Shown here in pieces: positions 10,325-23,303 of a stretch of 64,000 nucleotides of DNA. A program made the translations under genes and the position numbers. A model generated the notes under the pieces. It ran no database searches and was not told where the DNA came from. It worked only from the letters and a program-made list of their open reading frames with translations. How positions within the stretch are numbered: the stretch's first letter is position 1; every line of letters begins with the position of its first letter. Origin of the DNA: Chionoecetes opilio (taxonomy: Eukaryota; Arthropoda; Malacostraca; Decapoda; Majidae); contig JACEEZ010018862.1 of assembly GCA_016584305.1 (NCBI GenBank), positions 32,412 through 96,411 on the forward strand, in the 5' to 3' direction.

Positions 10325-13300
10325 GAGGAGAATGTTTTTGTAAAGAACAAAGAAAAAACAGCTGAAAAAATAGGCCAAGGGTGTAGAAAAGAGAAACAAG
10401 AATATATTTTGGTGAAGTGTACTAATATACAACGGTTAACTAATGTTAAGATGCGTGAAATTGAAAAATTTATTGAAAATAATACCATAATGTGCCTAAC
10501 AGAAACACAGCTTAAGGTAAACAAAATAAAATTATCTGATAACATAAACTGTGTTGTTAACAAGTAAGAGAGAAACAACAGACAAGAAGGGCGTTGGACT
10601 AATGGTGTGGAAAAAGGAGAAAGAGGTGGAAATAGAGGTAATACCAACAAAAATTAAGGATATTTTATATGTGAAGTGTAAGGAGAAAGATGATCAATTT
10701 TATATGTTAGTAGTCGTAGTAGTCTATGTGGAAAGAAAGAGGAAGATAGAAAAAAAGAAAGGAGATGCATAAGGAAATATAAAGGATTATAGAGGAGAGG
10801 ACACAACAACCATTGATGATTTTTGGAGATTTTAATGGTCACATCGGATTTCTTGGAACACAGAAAGTAGATGACGGAGGTGAACTGGTTTTGAGTTTAA
10901 TGGAGAAATACAATTGAATTCTGTTGAAAAATGATCTGGAGTGCAAAGGCCTATACACTTGGGAAGGAAGAGAATCTAAAAGTGTTTTTGACAATGTTTT
11001 AGTTAACACACATCTGTATAAGTAAGAGATATAAAGATATGAACATAGATGAAGAAAAGGAAATTTTTAATCTGGCTGACCATAATTTGATGCAAGTAAG
11101 ACTTAAGAAAGAAGGAGTGGTGAGGCAGTTTGTTGGGGAAATAAAAGAGGTGGAGTATTATAAGAAGGACGAAAACTCACTCCAGATATTTGCAGAAGAG
11201 GTAGAGAGAGAATGTGAGAAGGAAGAAAATATGGAATTACAGAAATTAGAAGAAATAGTGAAAAAAGTAGCGGATTCAAAATTAAAAAGGGTGTACAAGA
11301 AAGGGTTGAAAAAGGATAAAAATGAACCCCCATGGATGTTGAAAGAAATAAAGAAAGCAATAGCCTTAAGAAAGGTTTTTAACAGGAGGGGAAGAAATGC
11401 AACGAGATGGAAGATCAAGCGAGAGAAAGATGGAAGGAAGAATACCTGAAGCAGAAAAAAGAAGTTCAAGGCATGATAAGGGAAGCAATGAACTTGCACG
11501 AGGAAAAAGTTACAATGGAAATAAAAGAAGGCAAGGACCAAGGCAAGAAAATATGGGATAACATCAAGAAGTTAAGAGGACCAGAAATTAAAAAGAAAGA
11601 ATGCATAGAATTGTGCAAGGATGGAAAAAAGTTAGAAGAACAAGAAATGGAACAAGAATTGATGAACGTTTAGGAAGGAATATATCGAAAGGAGAACAAC
11701 ACAATTTCAAGATTCATGGAACGGGGAAAAAGAGAGAAGAGTATGAAAGAACCCCGGAGGAAGAGAGCGATGGATTTATAATGATGAGCCAGCAAAATGT
11801 AGTGGAGGTGCCAATGATGTTAAGGGAGCACATGGACGCAGCTTGTAAGATAGAACCTGGTTGCAGAAAAATGCCTCATGAGGAAATAACTAAAGAAGAA
11901 ATAATCAAGAGTTTAAAGACAGTGAAAACAGGGAAGGCAGCTGGACCAGATAAACTGAAGCCAGAATAATTCAGGGCTTTGATAAAAAGTAATACGTGGC
12001 TAAAAGCCATGAAAATAAGTTTAAATTAAATATTGGAAGAGGGAGTACCCCTGAAAGCTGGAAACATCAACCCACAATAATGATAGGCAAAGTAAGAAAC
12101 CTGGGCTAAGAAACTAAGACCAATATCGTTAACCAACATATCATATAAAATATTCATGAAAATAATGAGAGATAGAATAAACACACATTTAGAGAAAAAT
12201 AAGGAAGAGAAAGAGTAGCAAATATGATTCACCAAAGGAAAACGCATTGAGGACAATATATACATTCTACAATATTTTATAAGAAAGACGTACGAACGAA
12301 GAAAGCAACTCTACATAGCAGCAATAAATTTCAAGAAGGCATACGATGGTGTTAACGGAGAGAAGCTAATTCAGGCAATGATAACATACAAAATCGATAG
12401 CAATATTAAAGATTGTGTGAAAGAAATATACAGATATGACAAAACCAGAATAAGAATAAACAACACGAAAGAGATGGATATTAATATCACAAATGGAATA
12501 AGACCAGGATGCACTGGATCAACAACATTATTTAAGCTGTTAACGTACCATACTGGACAAAATTCAAAAGAACGGCTGTGGATACTCAGATGAGGTAATA
12601 AAAATTAACACACTATTCTTCCCGGACGATGGGCTCCAAATGTCGTCAAGCAAGGCAGGGGCTGATAAAAACATCCAGGATTTAATTGAAATAAGTGCAA
12701 ACTGCGGCTTAGAAATAAATAAGGAAAAAAGTTACTTTATATTATTTAACGTAAAAGAGGAAATAGAAGAAATTGGAGGAATAAAAGTGACTAACGAAAT
12801 AAAGTACTTCGGAGTAAATATCAATAACAAGAAAAACTGCTTCAAAAACCATAAAAAAGCTATAATTCACAAGGCACAGACGATGGCAAACTTAACTCAT
12901 ATCATTATACTACGCAGCTGCAACAAATTGTTAATAGGGAAAACTTATTGGAAATCAGCAGTCATACCCATGCTGCTCCACGGAACAAGTGTTATAGATT
13001 TAAATAAAGAGGAATTAAGAAAACTACAAAGCATAGAAAATACTGTATATAGAACAATTTTGGGAGCCAGAAAGTACACAGCAGAAGAAGGAATAAGAGG
13101 AGAAATAGGATCGTCACTATTCATATTTGAAACAAGAATAATAAAAAACTGAATAATTTACATCCACAGCACAGTTAAAGGAGGAATGAACGAGATAGTG
13201 GAGAAAGTATTGAGGAACACAGTAACAGGTGGAGCAAATGTATGGTCCAGAGACACGAGGAAGATGATGGAGAGGTTAGGACTGAATATACAGAGGATAC

Positions 13301-13610
13301 AGGGCATGAAAAAGGAGGAAGTGGAGAAGAAAATACTGAAATGGGATACTAGGGAATGGAGAGAGGCAATGACACAAAAATCAAGTTTATGATTATACAG
13401 ACAGAGGAAGACGGTGATGGGACAAACTGACAACTTATATGACAACAGACCTGATTCAATTACCCTTTTCCAAGCCAGAACTAACAGCATGCCCCTTCAT
13501 GACAGAGTCCGGTTCTTGAGAGTAGATATTGAGTATCCAGTGTGTGGTGAAGAAACAAAATATTTATAGCACTTTTTGTTCACTATCAAGAAGACAGGAA
13601 GAAACTGTGT
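10325..13610 (+). pseudogene. Decayed LINE: AP endonuclease plus reverse transcriptase
   Basis: Translating across frameshifts gives the ordered parts of a LINE ORF2. Endonuclease motifs come first: CLTETQLK near 10495, a GDFNGHIG-like motif near 10838, DNVLVN near 10990 and ADHNLM near 11075. A Lys/Glu-rich linker fills 11100-11950. The RT follows with GKAAGPDK near 11932, FKKAYDGV near 12330, NGIRPGC near 12494 and a catalytic YADD-type box degraded to FPDD near 12623. The thumb is in 12640-13150, and a C-terminal CxxCG...H-like Cys/His end lies near 13535-13590. At least six frame changes or stops are present (for example near 10560, 11450, 11672, 11969 and 12593), so it is dead. The A-rich coding strand and overall order suggest the I/Jockey group, but the clade is uncertain. 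Confidence 0.85.
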
Positions 13611-14560
13611 AGACTGCAACAGCCGTATGAGGAGGACAAAGAAAATATCATAGGAAGTGTTTTATTTTACTTTAAAAGTAAAGAAGAGAAAAGAAACATT
13701 AAGGAGGTGATACATAACTTTTGGAAAATAAGAGAGAAAAAGCTGCAACAGTGAAGTGAAGTGAAGTGAAGTGCGAAGGTGATCAATAACAAGGGAATGA
13801 AAGTAAAGTGCTGAAGAAATTGACAGGGATAAGACAAAGTAAGAAATGGAATAGAAAAGACAGACCAGCAACAAAGAAAAGTGAAAAAACACGTCAGGGG
13901 GGGCGGAGCAAAGGCTACCCCCCGAAACCACATTAGCCCAGCGGATTAGTAATGCAATTGTGCACTTTCTGCTACAAGCACCAAATTCTGCACAATGGTG
14001 CCTTTTGATATCCTAAAAAGATATAGCTATGGAGACATTTGAATAATTGTAATGTGTATTGTGTAATTGTGATGTAAACTTGTTTTTTGGCACTTCTTCC
14101 AAAAGGCCATCAATATTTTTTTACGTCTCATATCTCTGCTTCTAAGACAGATAGAATAACAATCTTGGTGTATAAACATACATTTTTGAGGTTAAAGAGT
14201 CCATTGGAAACTAAAAAAAACTATAAGTTTCTTAGTTTTACAAAAAAATAAAAGAAAAAGATTTTTTTTTAGCAAAGTCCACAAATATGTGAGCAACTCA
14301 TGAATGCTAGAGCCAACTATTCATGCCATAATAACATAACTTAGAACATCTTATGAAAATATGAACACATCCTTTGATCACTAAATTGGGTTATACATAT
14401 TGTAAAGCTATACTATAGAGTAGTAATATAATTTTAGTATATAAGCAATATTTATTATAGTATTATGCTATAAATAATATAGCATATAGTATATATATAC
14501 ATATAGTATATATTATATAGCAATAATGGTGGGGGAAATTTTTAGTTCAGTTTTTTAACA
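13611..14560. other. AT-rich stretch without recognisable features
   Basis: This follows the LINE and becomes strongly AT-rich, with ATATA runs at 14390-14530. No frame, RNA gene or repeat partner was found inside the window. The LINE 3' end may lie near 13930, but no clear poly-A or simple-repeat tail marks it. Confidence 0.4.
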
Positions 14561-14959
14561 GAAAGGGGTTTATAGCCGGTAGCCATGGCGCGCACCTTGT
14601 TTTGTCGGATAGTTTTTTTTTTTGCTGTTCTTATAGCTTGGGGGTCCTTTTAAAAATAAGGAGGGTGCCCAGTGGGCCCCCCCTTTGGGGCATTTTGGAT
14701 TTTAAACCCCCAAAAAACACCAAAATCCCCAAAAAAAAACGTGATTATTATATTGCATGCAAAATACTTAAAAAAGCCTCTAACCTGTTATCTACAAAAT
14801 TTACATGGGGAACAAATTTTTGTTGAGTTAGGCTGAACTTTTTTATTAAGAAATTTTTTGGGTGCTGAATCCAAAACTGATCTCAGTTTTCTCTTCGTCA
14901 AGTTTTGAACTGTAGGTTTTTCTTTTTCTTAAAAAATATAAAAATACTGTAAAACAGTA

Positions 14960-16000
14960 ACAGGCTTATTTTTTTTAAAAAAGTTGAAAATTTTAACATA
15001 AAAGAAAAATGAAAGAAATGGCATAAATAGAAGTTTTTTTAAATTTCATGTTTTTAAAAGGATAAGGCAAAATGTGTGCGGGTTTAAGGAAAAAAAATTT
15101 ACGTTTGTAGCTTTTCGGGGGAGTGTTCAATGGGGGGACTATCGCGTTTGATGCTCCAACAAAGTAGCCATATTGCAACCCCATCTCCCCTGGTAACGTT
15201 TTTCCCATAACCTTCAAATTTGGTGAAATCTTTTCACCTTGCTCGTCGCTGCAGCCCCAAAGTTTTTCCCGGAAAAGTTGGAAGAGGGTAGCAAAAAATG
15301 TACTTTAATACTCATGTTGCAACCAAGCGTTTTGTAGCCCCCCAATAGTTTCTGAAAAATTTTCTGTGTAATTTTGCCGTGTTTCCAAGAAAGTTTTGAC
15401 GACGTCTTTTGAATGATAGCCAAGCTTTCTTTCAAGGCTGACATAGTACCGTTGAAATGTTCATTTTTGATGAGCTGTCAAATTTTTGGGGACCATAAAA
15501 ACCCCCGGGCCTTTTGATTTTTTCAATTGACAGTCCAGGAAATGCCAAGATGTGTATTAAAACAGTCGCCATCATTTGACAATGCTTTTACAAATTTTTT
15601 CTGGATATTTTTGTGCAGGGTGGGAAATTTTATTTTTTCCTGTCAACAAGTGGCTCATGTACAATTTTAGGATTCCAGGTTTAAGATCAGATCCGGAGGC
15701 CAATTCGTCTGAACCAAATGCTTCTCTCGAGCTCTGTACCCCACATACAGAGAAAGCAGGGATACTTGTGTATCCACGTTGTTGCCCAAGAAGGAAGGAC
15801 ACCATTTTAAAGGTCAACACAGATGACCCCCTTGGGTTTTTGATATTGCAATAACTCAATGACTCTTTTACATCCCCCATATTCTTCCGAAGACAGCCCG
15901 AAGCCCAATAGGGGACGCCCCCAAACAAATTGCCATTGTGTAAAAGGAAACCCATTTCAAGCCCCGCTTTGACTATCAATAAAAACAACGCCATTCATTT
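14960..16000 (-). pseudogene. Transposon-associated protein remnant (NMSIKVH/QGRW family)
   Basis: Three consecutive minus-strand segments in the correct N-to-C order match an uncharacterised protein family that is abundant in arthropod, Hydra and other invertebrate genomes. The first (15994-15572) has LLHNGN, LLGQQRGYT and a following Pro/His-rich LTGKNKI block. The second (15444-15214) has LGCNMSIKVHFL and RFHQ. The third (15217-14993) has a degraded form of the QGRW...MMADYCW block, then a KRKFFF end. Frame changes separate the segments. The biochemical role of the family is not established to my knowledge; its copy number and spread suggest a mobile element. The frame breaks may partly be sequencing error, because the region is full of lengthened homopolymers. 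Confidence 0.65.
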
Positions 16001-16249
16001 GGATTGCAGTTGAAACCCCTAATTTTTCATTTAAACCGGGAAATGTTTATGGTAAAAACAAAAAACCCGCGGCACTTCGAAAGACGCAGAAATGTACTTC
16101 TCGGGTTTCGAAAGTATGATACCTTCACTCCTTGTTCAAGTATTTTTTTCCGTTCAGTTTTGTGCTGGGTTTTTCTGAAGCTTTTTGGATAGGCCAAATC
16201 ACGTGCTAAATCATTCAACTAGTGATCAAATCCCCTACGAACTGAACCC

Positions 16250-18300
16250 CTCGTGAAGTCAAAATCGCATCTTGCTGTACTGCGTTCTTCAACATCCCAG
16301 ATTTCTAGAGGAGGTTTTGTTCGAAAAGGCATGGAATTTCAGCTGAATGAGGCTTTGGTCTTATAGTGACGGTAGATTAGGAATTCTATTTTATTTTTAT
16401 TTTTCTTGTTAAATCCTGATGTTTTCACTAAACCAAAAAGAAACAGTCTGGGAATGATCTTTTTGCCTCGCCAAACCAGGGGATACCAAATGCCAATTTT
16501 TCAGTGCCCTTTTGGTCCACACCGAAATTCTCGACACACTGTTGCACTTTTTGTGAGGGGGGCCATAGTTTGTCTTGATACCGGTTTCACTTTAAAATAT
16601 GCGAAATAGCTTTTGCAAATACGCTGATGTTGCCCTCTGATTTGGAATGGTTGAAACTCCCCACATATATAGAGGAGGAGTCGGGTTTTTTAGGCATTTA
16701 CGACGAGAGTAGCAGGGCGGGGGGACATGTCTGAAACAAAAAAAAAATATATAATATGTAAAAAAAAACAAAGTGGAATAGTTACAAGCTTTGAAAAAAA
16801 AAACAAAACAGCATCAAAAAAAATAGAAATAAAGGAGTTTTTAAAAGGTTTAAGAAAAAAAAGTCATAAAAATCCTCCTAATTTCCTACTATCCTAGCTT
16901 TTGTTTGCAGATATCGATATTTACTGACCTATTGGGAGTGCACACCCCTCTAACCGCATGTCTCAATTGTAACTGCACAAAACAATTTGCCAATAGCTCT
17001 CGATGAGTCAAACGTAATCAGCTGGAAAATTTTTACACAGCCACAAAGGGAATTTTGTTTTTAAATTGGAGGGTAAGCTGGGAGAAAAAACTTGATGCTA
17101 AAAAAAAAACTGACTACAGATTTGGAATCAGCATGCAATTTTAGTCTAAATAAGCTCAAAAATCTAACTCAACTTTTTTTTTTTTTTCAAATTTTTCCCC
17201 AGTGTTTTTAATAAAGCAGTTCCTGTATTCCATATAATACAGTTTTTTCTCCCCTTCCCATTTATGAAATTAAAAATTTATTTTACAACATGGGAGAATC
17301 ACCGGGAAATATATGGTATTAACTCATGTTACATTTTTTTTACAGATTTTTTTTGGATCCAGTCCCCGAGGAGTGTTACTTCATTTTGGAAGTTCAACTG
17401 CCAAGTAAAGAAAAAAAAATTAAAACCCTGTAAAAGCAGTCAGAATAAGGAATATTACCAGTGTAGTAAGATATAGGGGCGATGAAAAACACTTTGAGTT
17501 TTTAAGAATCATTAGATGAAACAAGAAAGATTTAAAATGTCATAAAAGTTGGATGTTACACCTCAAAGGTACCATTGAACGGACAAACGAGGAGGGGGCC
17601 CCCAAAACCCTGATTCCAATGCCCCGTCAAGGTGCCCAGGCGCTCACATTCGGGGTTTCAGCTGAATGTTTGTTTTTAAAAAGGGCAGTGTTTTGGGGTG
17701 AGTTTTGCAATCTTAATGCTGACAAAAAAACCCCCATCTAGATGTAGGGAGGCATACTATTCAGAAAAAAGGAACCAAGGCATCTCTCTTGGATGTTTGG
17801 GGGAACTAAATGATGATGTTGCGCAAAGTGTCCAACCCGTTTTTCAGGGGGCCTGAGTGATCTGCCTGCTGCAGATGCTGGGTCCCATGCTGACGCGAAA
17901 AAGATTTCTCCCCTTTTCGGCATCCTGGGGCAAGCTCCTACTTGTAGAATCCCCGAGGACATGATGAAGACCCCCCCCTTTTGCAAGTTGTAGAGAAGAT
18001 GACAGCTGATCGAAAAAAATGGGGAATTCTTTTAAAAACTGCTTGAGCCTATCAGAGCTTAAGGGGATAGGCTTTCAAGGAGGACCTCTTTCAAAAAAAC
18101 GCAGCGGGACATTTGCAGTGAGTCATAGTGCTATCCTCCCCTGGCTTTGCTGAAATTCTTTTGTATTTGTGCCTCGCGACCCCAGATTGTGAATGTAGAC
18201 GAGGAGATCTGAGAGTTTTGCAATGAAAGTAGCAAGCAAATCATTCAGGATGTAAAAAAACATGGAATGGAAAAGGGGACACTACAACATTAGCTTTTAA
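16250..18300. other. Low-quality-looking stretch, no gene recognised
   Basis: Long A, T, G and C runs interrupt every frame. Short open frames (for example 17264-17476 and 17553-17741) have no recognisable motif. Part of the NMSIKVH-family element may continue here, since its N-terminal end should lie above 16000. Confidence 0.35.
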
Positions 18301-18319
18301 AGGACTTATCAAAGAGTCA

Positions 18320-19720
18320 GTGAGTGATTTCTGTTGATGTGTTGGAAAAGTGTCTCCCAGACAGTAATACCCTCCCTGCACTGTCATGGGCCAAATTTTG
18401 TCAAAAGTACTCTAAGCCCCAGGCAATTTGTTTGCAAGTAGACCTAGCAGAAAAGAGGGTGGAGTCGAAAAAACCCATCAACAGAATACTCTATGGTGTG
18501 GCTGTTATACACAGAGTACGCGGGTTTCAGAAAGTGCATTCGGGCAGCCGTAGCGATCTGAAGTTATCGGGCAAGTAATTGGGATGGCAGTTCAGGCTAT
18601 TGTTGAAAAATTTCGATGCGATATATCCTCGCAGAATGGGAAGCAGCCCCACAATTATCGGGCTGCCCTTCTCACACAGACCCCAGACCCCAGAAAAGGG
18701 GGAGGAGCAAAAAAAATCCAAAGATAACAGGATCCAAAGATCACCAGATTTTCCATATGACGTAGACATCCCCCGATACCAGGGCCCCAAACAGCCCCCA
18801 AATCCACCAGATGGAGCCAAAAAGGGGCGTTGTTCCTGAAGCACTCATCAAAAAGCAGTCGCGGTTAGCAGAGTTCGAGGCCGCCCCTCATTTTTCTACA
18901 GGACTTTCTTACTAAGAAACTGCCAAAATTTCCCCTGGTACAATACAAAAAAAAAGCAGGGAGCAGGGCCATCCCCCTCAGGCCAAGAAAAAAGGCTCTA
19001 TTTACCCCTCTTTGACATGAACCATCGGATCCTCCTGTACGATGATGACCACCAGACCAGAGTCCAAGAGTACATCTAAAAGGGAATTTTAAAAACGGGA
19101 CGAGTATCGGGTTGCAGGAAATTTTTGAAAGGGCCCCCCCGGAAAAGTTCAAATACACCCATTTACGCCCGGAGGGATGCACGCACTGATGGTTTTGTTG
19201 GAGATTTGGGTTTCACTATGCGGAAAGTGGGCCTCCACTGTCCTGTCAGACAGAAGTTTTTGGGGGGGTTGCTAAGATTTTGGCGGGGAAGAATTTCCCT
19301 TAGAATTAGGGACCCCCTACAAAATGAGGGCGGAGGAGGTTTTTAAGAAGCCTGATCGCAGGGGCAACTTTCAGAAGTGATGCCCGAGGAGAGCCTTGGA
19401 TACATAGCCAGCCAGAGCAGGACCCCAAACTTTGGGTTGAGGTGTTGGTGAAGCCAGTGTTGCTGAGATGCCCTACATCCGGGGCCGAACGGAGGGTGAC
19501 GTCCTCCATTGAACACTTCCGGAAGATGTTTCCCCACTATTTTGCAGCCGGCCATGTAACAAACGCCAGGTTTTGGGCCCCTACTACCCCGCCCATGGGG
19601 AACAATTTCCTCCACATGTCCAAAGCTATTTTATCCAGGGAAACATGTACGAGACACATCGCGGAATATGGAATGGCCCTTTGGGGTGACCAGTTCATCG
19701 AGTCCACCCTTTAGAGGGAT
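18320..19720 (+). pseudogene. Second transposon-associated protein remnant (HFRKMFPHYFAAGH family)
   Basis: Plus-strand fragments read in three frames. The clearest part, 19442-19714, has HFRKMFPHYFAAGH and, about 45 residues on, LWGDQFIESTL. Both resemble a pair of conserved blocks (RxMLPYFxAAGHxxYAKS and VWxDMxIEQTLM) in a large family of uncharacterised transposon-linked proteins of crustaceans, molluscs and cnidarians. The upstream pieces 18324-18578 and 18579-18839 join in one frame apart from a stop but carry no motif I can name. The stop at 19712 falls inside the second block. The region has the same homopolymer problem as its neighbours, so some breaks may be errors. The role of the family is unknown. 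Confidence 0.5.
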
Positions 19721-22430
19721 GGTCACAGTGCGGGAGGGGTCTTGGATAACCCTGAAGACAGAGGCACTGAAGAGCTGGGCATGAGCCGCCACATTGCTGC
19801 AAGATCGAGTCAGATATGAAGGGAGGAAAAAGGGGACAAATACATCCAAAAATTTAGTATTCACAAGGAAAAGAGTAAAGCAGGGTTATAGCAGATGCCA
19901 AAGGGCAGGGCTGGACTTCGCCCGAGATGGATAAATGCCTCCATCCTTTTGGGAACCCCAGATCATCCATCAGAAAACATCGTGAAAATACAAGTCGGAA
20001 AAAGCCCCGCATCGTTAAAGTAGACAATGTGTACTGATTGGAGAGAAATGTTGAAAAAATTTTGAAAATGACTGGCCAGAGGGATTTACAGTACCATCCC
20101 CAAAAAAAGCAAAGACAATGGCAATAACTATGAAACCATCCAAGTTGACGATCCCAAAAAGTATGACCGAATTCATCTACTCAAGAGTCACGCACGTTTT
20201 CTAGGACCGCAGTGTTGAGTGAAGGATGTCTCGCCTACGAGCTGGCACCAGTTCCAACTGCCATGTTTAAGAGGAAGGAATGGGGTGTGTAAATTAAAAT
20301 CCACACTGGGAAAAAGTCACCCAGGTTGGAAGTCTCGAAGAGGAAAGAAAAAACGCAGAATCACGTCAATTTGGGGTCGCACTTCTTTGGGCCATCCATG
20401 GCCAGCACTGTAGGATTTCATAGAAAATGTTAAGGCACGGCTAAATTTATACCTTTAAAGTTGACGTCACTTTATCTTTTACAATACTCGAGTTCAGTTT
20501 TTAAGTCCCCCACAGAGATGTCAGGGGGGACAGTGGTCAACAAAAAAACACATCTCCTCCTGTCAACAAAACTACCAGCCCCGAAAGTTTTCCTGTCATC
20601 CCTTTAAAACAAAAAAAAAGCTGAACAAAATTTCTGTGTGAGGAAAGAGCAAAGACAGGCATTTCATTACGGAAAAAGAAGCACAAGTTGGTGGTGAAGG
20701 TGAGGACCCATGCCCCCTCGAGATAGGATGGAAAAAAAGAGGGGAAAATATGATCTAGAAAATCAGCGGAAAAAGCTGACACATATTCGTCCAAAAAGTC
20801 CTGAGGTTGTGGGAGAAGCCCACCATCACTGTGGTTTTTGATGACACAGATGTGTTGGCCCCTCCCTTTCCCTTACATCAGACAGGAGGATGCCATAAAC
20901 ATGGATTCCCCGCAAGGACAGAAAAATAGTGGACATCAAGTCAACACTGGCCAAGCAGACAAAATTTCGAAACCTTTTTCCAGCCCATGCCATATCAGGA
21001 GTACACTGTAGGGATCGTACATGGGTTGGGAACAGGCCTTTTCTCAAAACCCGAAAGCTGGTTTTTGACCTACAGCCCCTTGGCAACATGGATGCACCCC
21101 TTTCCCGAAGTCCTTTAAAAGCCACTGCCTTTATCTCAGCCGTTAGGGGTAAAAGAGAGCACGGACATGTCCCACACAAGGCTCTTGTTGGGGAAAAAAA
21201 GAAGGGAAAGGATAATGTTTGCACCAAAATCTGGCTGTCTACCCCCCAAACAAAGGGAAACATTCCCTTTAAAAGTTAAGAGGGCCCCTTCCAAGGTACT
21301 TGTGGGGAAATTCGTGTGAATCAGTACCCGCACGGGACCCAGAGGGAAATTTTAGAGAAAAAGACACCTGTAATAGGGACTGATCCCAATCCACCTACCA
21401 GAAGATGCCAAACTTGTCCCGACTAATCCTGAAGATGATCCGGGTGGGCAAAGGAGACCCTTGGCTTTTCCCAAGAAGTGCGCTGTAAAGAACATGGTTT
21501 TCCCGCACGATGTTCGTGCATGTTTCAGGGTAGGATGCTCAAGACCCCAAGTTTTGGGATGAAGGGGTTAATATCTCAAAAGCCCAAAGGGGGCCCATGG
21601 GCACCTCCTGTATTTTTAAGAGGTACCCCAATACAAGAAACAGCAAAAAAAAAAACTTTATTCCGACAAAAAAAAGGTTATCAATAAATCAGGCTAGATC
21701 CCGGACTTTATGTATGCATTACACTATATCTAGGTAATTATAATGTTTTAAGTAGCATTTACATTTTTTTTACCCTATCTACGGCCCAGACACCCCATAC
21801 ACAAAAAAACCCGTGGGGCAATTACAGTATTGTATACACTTTATTGAATTTTTGAGTTTTTGAAGTCAGTAATTTTCACATATATCACTACATTTTCAAA
21901 GGGGATACACTTCAAAAACCCGCATTGTAACATTTTCCTTTTTCCAACGCCTTCTGCAATTTTGTGCAACCACATTTGAGAACTGTGACAAGACAATGAT
22001 CCTCCGGGAGGGGTTTTCCACTTTTGGGCCCATTGCTTTTCGGCGTTGCTTTACCATCCCCAGTGGCAGAATCTGGAAGCTCTGGGGGAAAAACATGCCT
22101 GCCCGGGGGAGGAAAGGGCAACCATCATTGAATCTTGTTTAATTTTTTTTTTTCTCTCTCTCTCTTGCATTCCTCCCTTACAAATTATGCTGGACCCGGA
22201 CATGGGATGTTTTTATTAAAGACAAAGAAAAGGAAATGAAGGCCCCCGCCCCATGCTATGCAGGACCCTGGGGTGTGACACCACCCGCATTGTGCTATTT
22301 TTTTGTTTTACTGTAACCCGCTTGAACTCACTGTGATTATCCCGGCTTGAGGGTAATTCCTTCAAACCCGTTTAGCTATACTGAGGCCCCAAGCAACAAA
22401 AACAAAAATACAACATTTTTGAAGATTACA
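19721..22430. other. Continuation of the noisy transposon region, no gene recognised
   Basis: Short frames such as 20929-21279 show no identifiable motif. The composition matches the preceding remnant, so this may be the rest of that element. A pyrimidine run lies at 22142-22165. Confidence 0.35.
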
Positions 22431-22770
22431 GTTTAAGGAGAAATTCACGTGTCAACAGGCAAAATGTGCTCTCTTTTCATCGTGACCCCCCCTCGTCTCA
22501 GGGCAAGCCCTGGCTGCGAGGGTCAGGCCTGCGGTCATTGTGCTTGCGGGACTGGTAGGTTAAGGTTTGGTTTTTTGACCGAAAAAAAGGCACATGCGCC
22601 CCCAGGTAACCAAATTTCACTTTCCCTCATAGAATTTTACACCCTTTATATTTCCTTTTTCAATATTCGTTTCATGAAAATATCTGACTTTCTTTTGTGT
22701 CTCTGTGATAACAATTTACTAAAGATGGTGAATCGAGGACTTTTATGCATCAAAGCAAAATATGGGTTTA
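22430..22770 (+). repeat. Dispersed repeat, direct partner of 32520-32885
   Basis: Shared ordered words include GGAGAAATTCACGTG, CGTCTCAGGGCAAG, CAGGCCTGCGGTC and AAAGATGGTGAATCGAGGACTT. The pair diverges mostly by small indels at homopolymers. The homology stops near 22770 and 32890. Confidence 0.85.
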
Positions 22771-22834
22771 AAATTCGTGCCACGGCGGAACGGGGCTGAT
22801 GTTTTTCCCGAGTTTTTTTACAAAAAATCATGCT

Positions 22835-22955
22835 TTTAGTGAAATAAAAAAACGGGGAAAATGAATTTTTTTTTGTGGGTTAGGAATTTTTAATGAACAT
22901 TCAACATAATTATGCAAAGAAAAAAAGGGTTTTGGACGATTTTTTTAGGGTTACT
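22835..22955 (+). repeat. Short dispersed repeat, partner of 50545-50655
   Basis: ACATTCAACATAATTA and GGACGATT with similar surroundings occur in both places in the same orientation. Confidence 0.65.
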
Positions 22956-23303
22956 TTCACCATTCTAATGGAAGCAACATACTGTTTTGAATGTGGTAAA
23001 GCTTCCAAAAATATTTTATTCCCCAAATATTCCCAAAGCCAATGCGGATCCCGACAACGTTAAAAAAAAAAAAACTTACACGTTTATATATATAATAGTA
23101 TGCGGAAACGTCCGGAAACCATGAAACTTTTTGCTCAGTGTCCCGCTCTTCCACTCCCCCCTGTAGTGCTACACAAAACATTTAAAAAACAAATTGCCAA
23201 AGTCAGACCTGAAATTTACTCTCACGTCATGACGTCCCCAAAAGAGTCTAGGGTAGGAGGACTGCTATTTGGGGTGATCATAATGTATTTTTCAGCATCT
23301 AAT

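Noticed and set aside
11103..11541. Minus-strand Phe/Leu/Ser-rich frames opposite the LINE
   Set aside because: Shadow frames of a purine-rich LINE coding strand.
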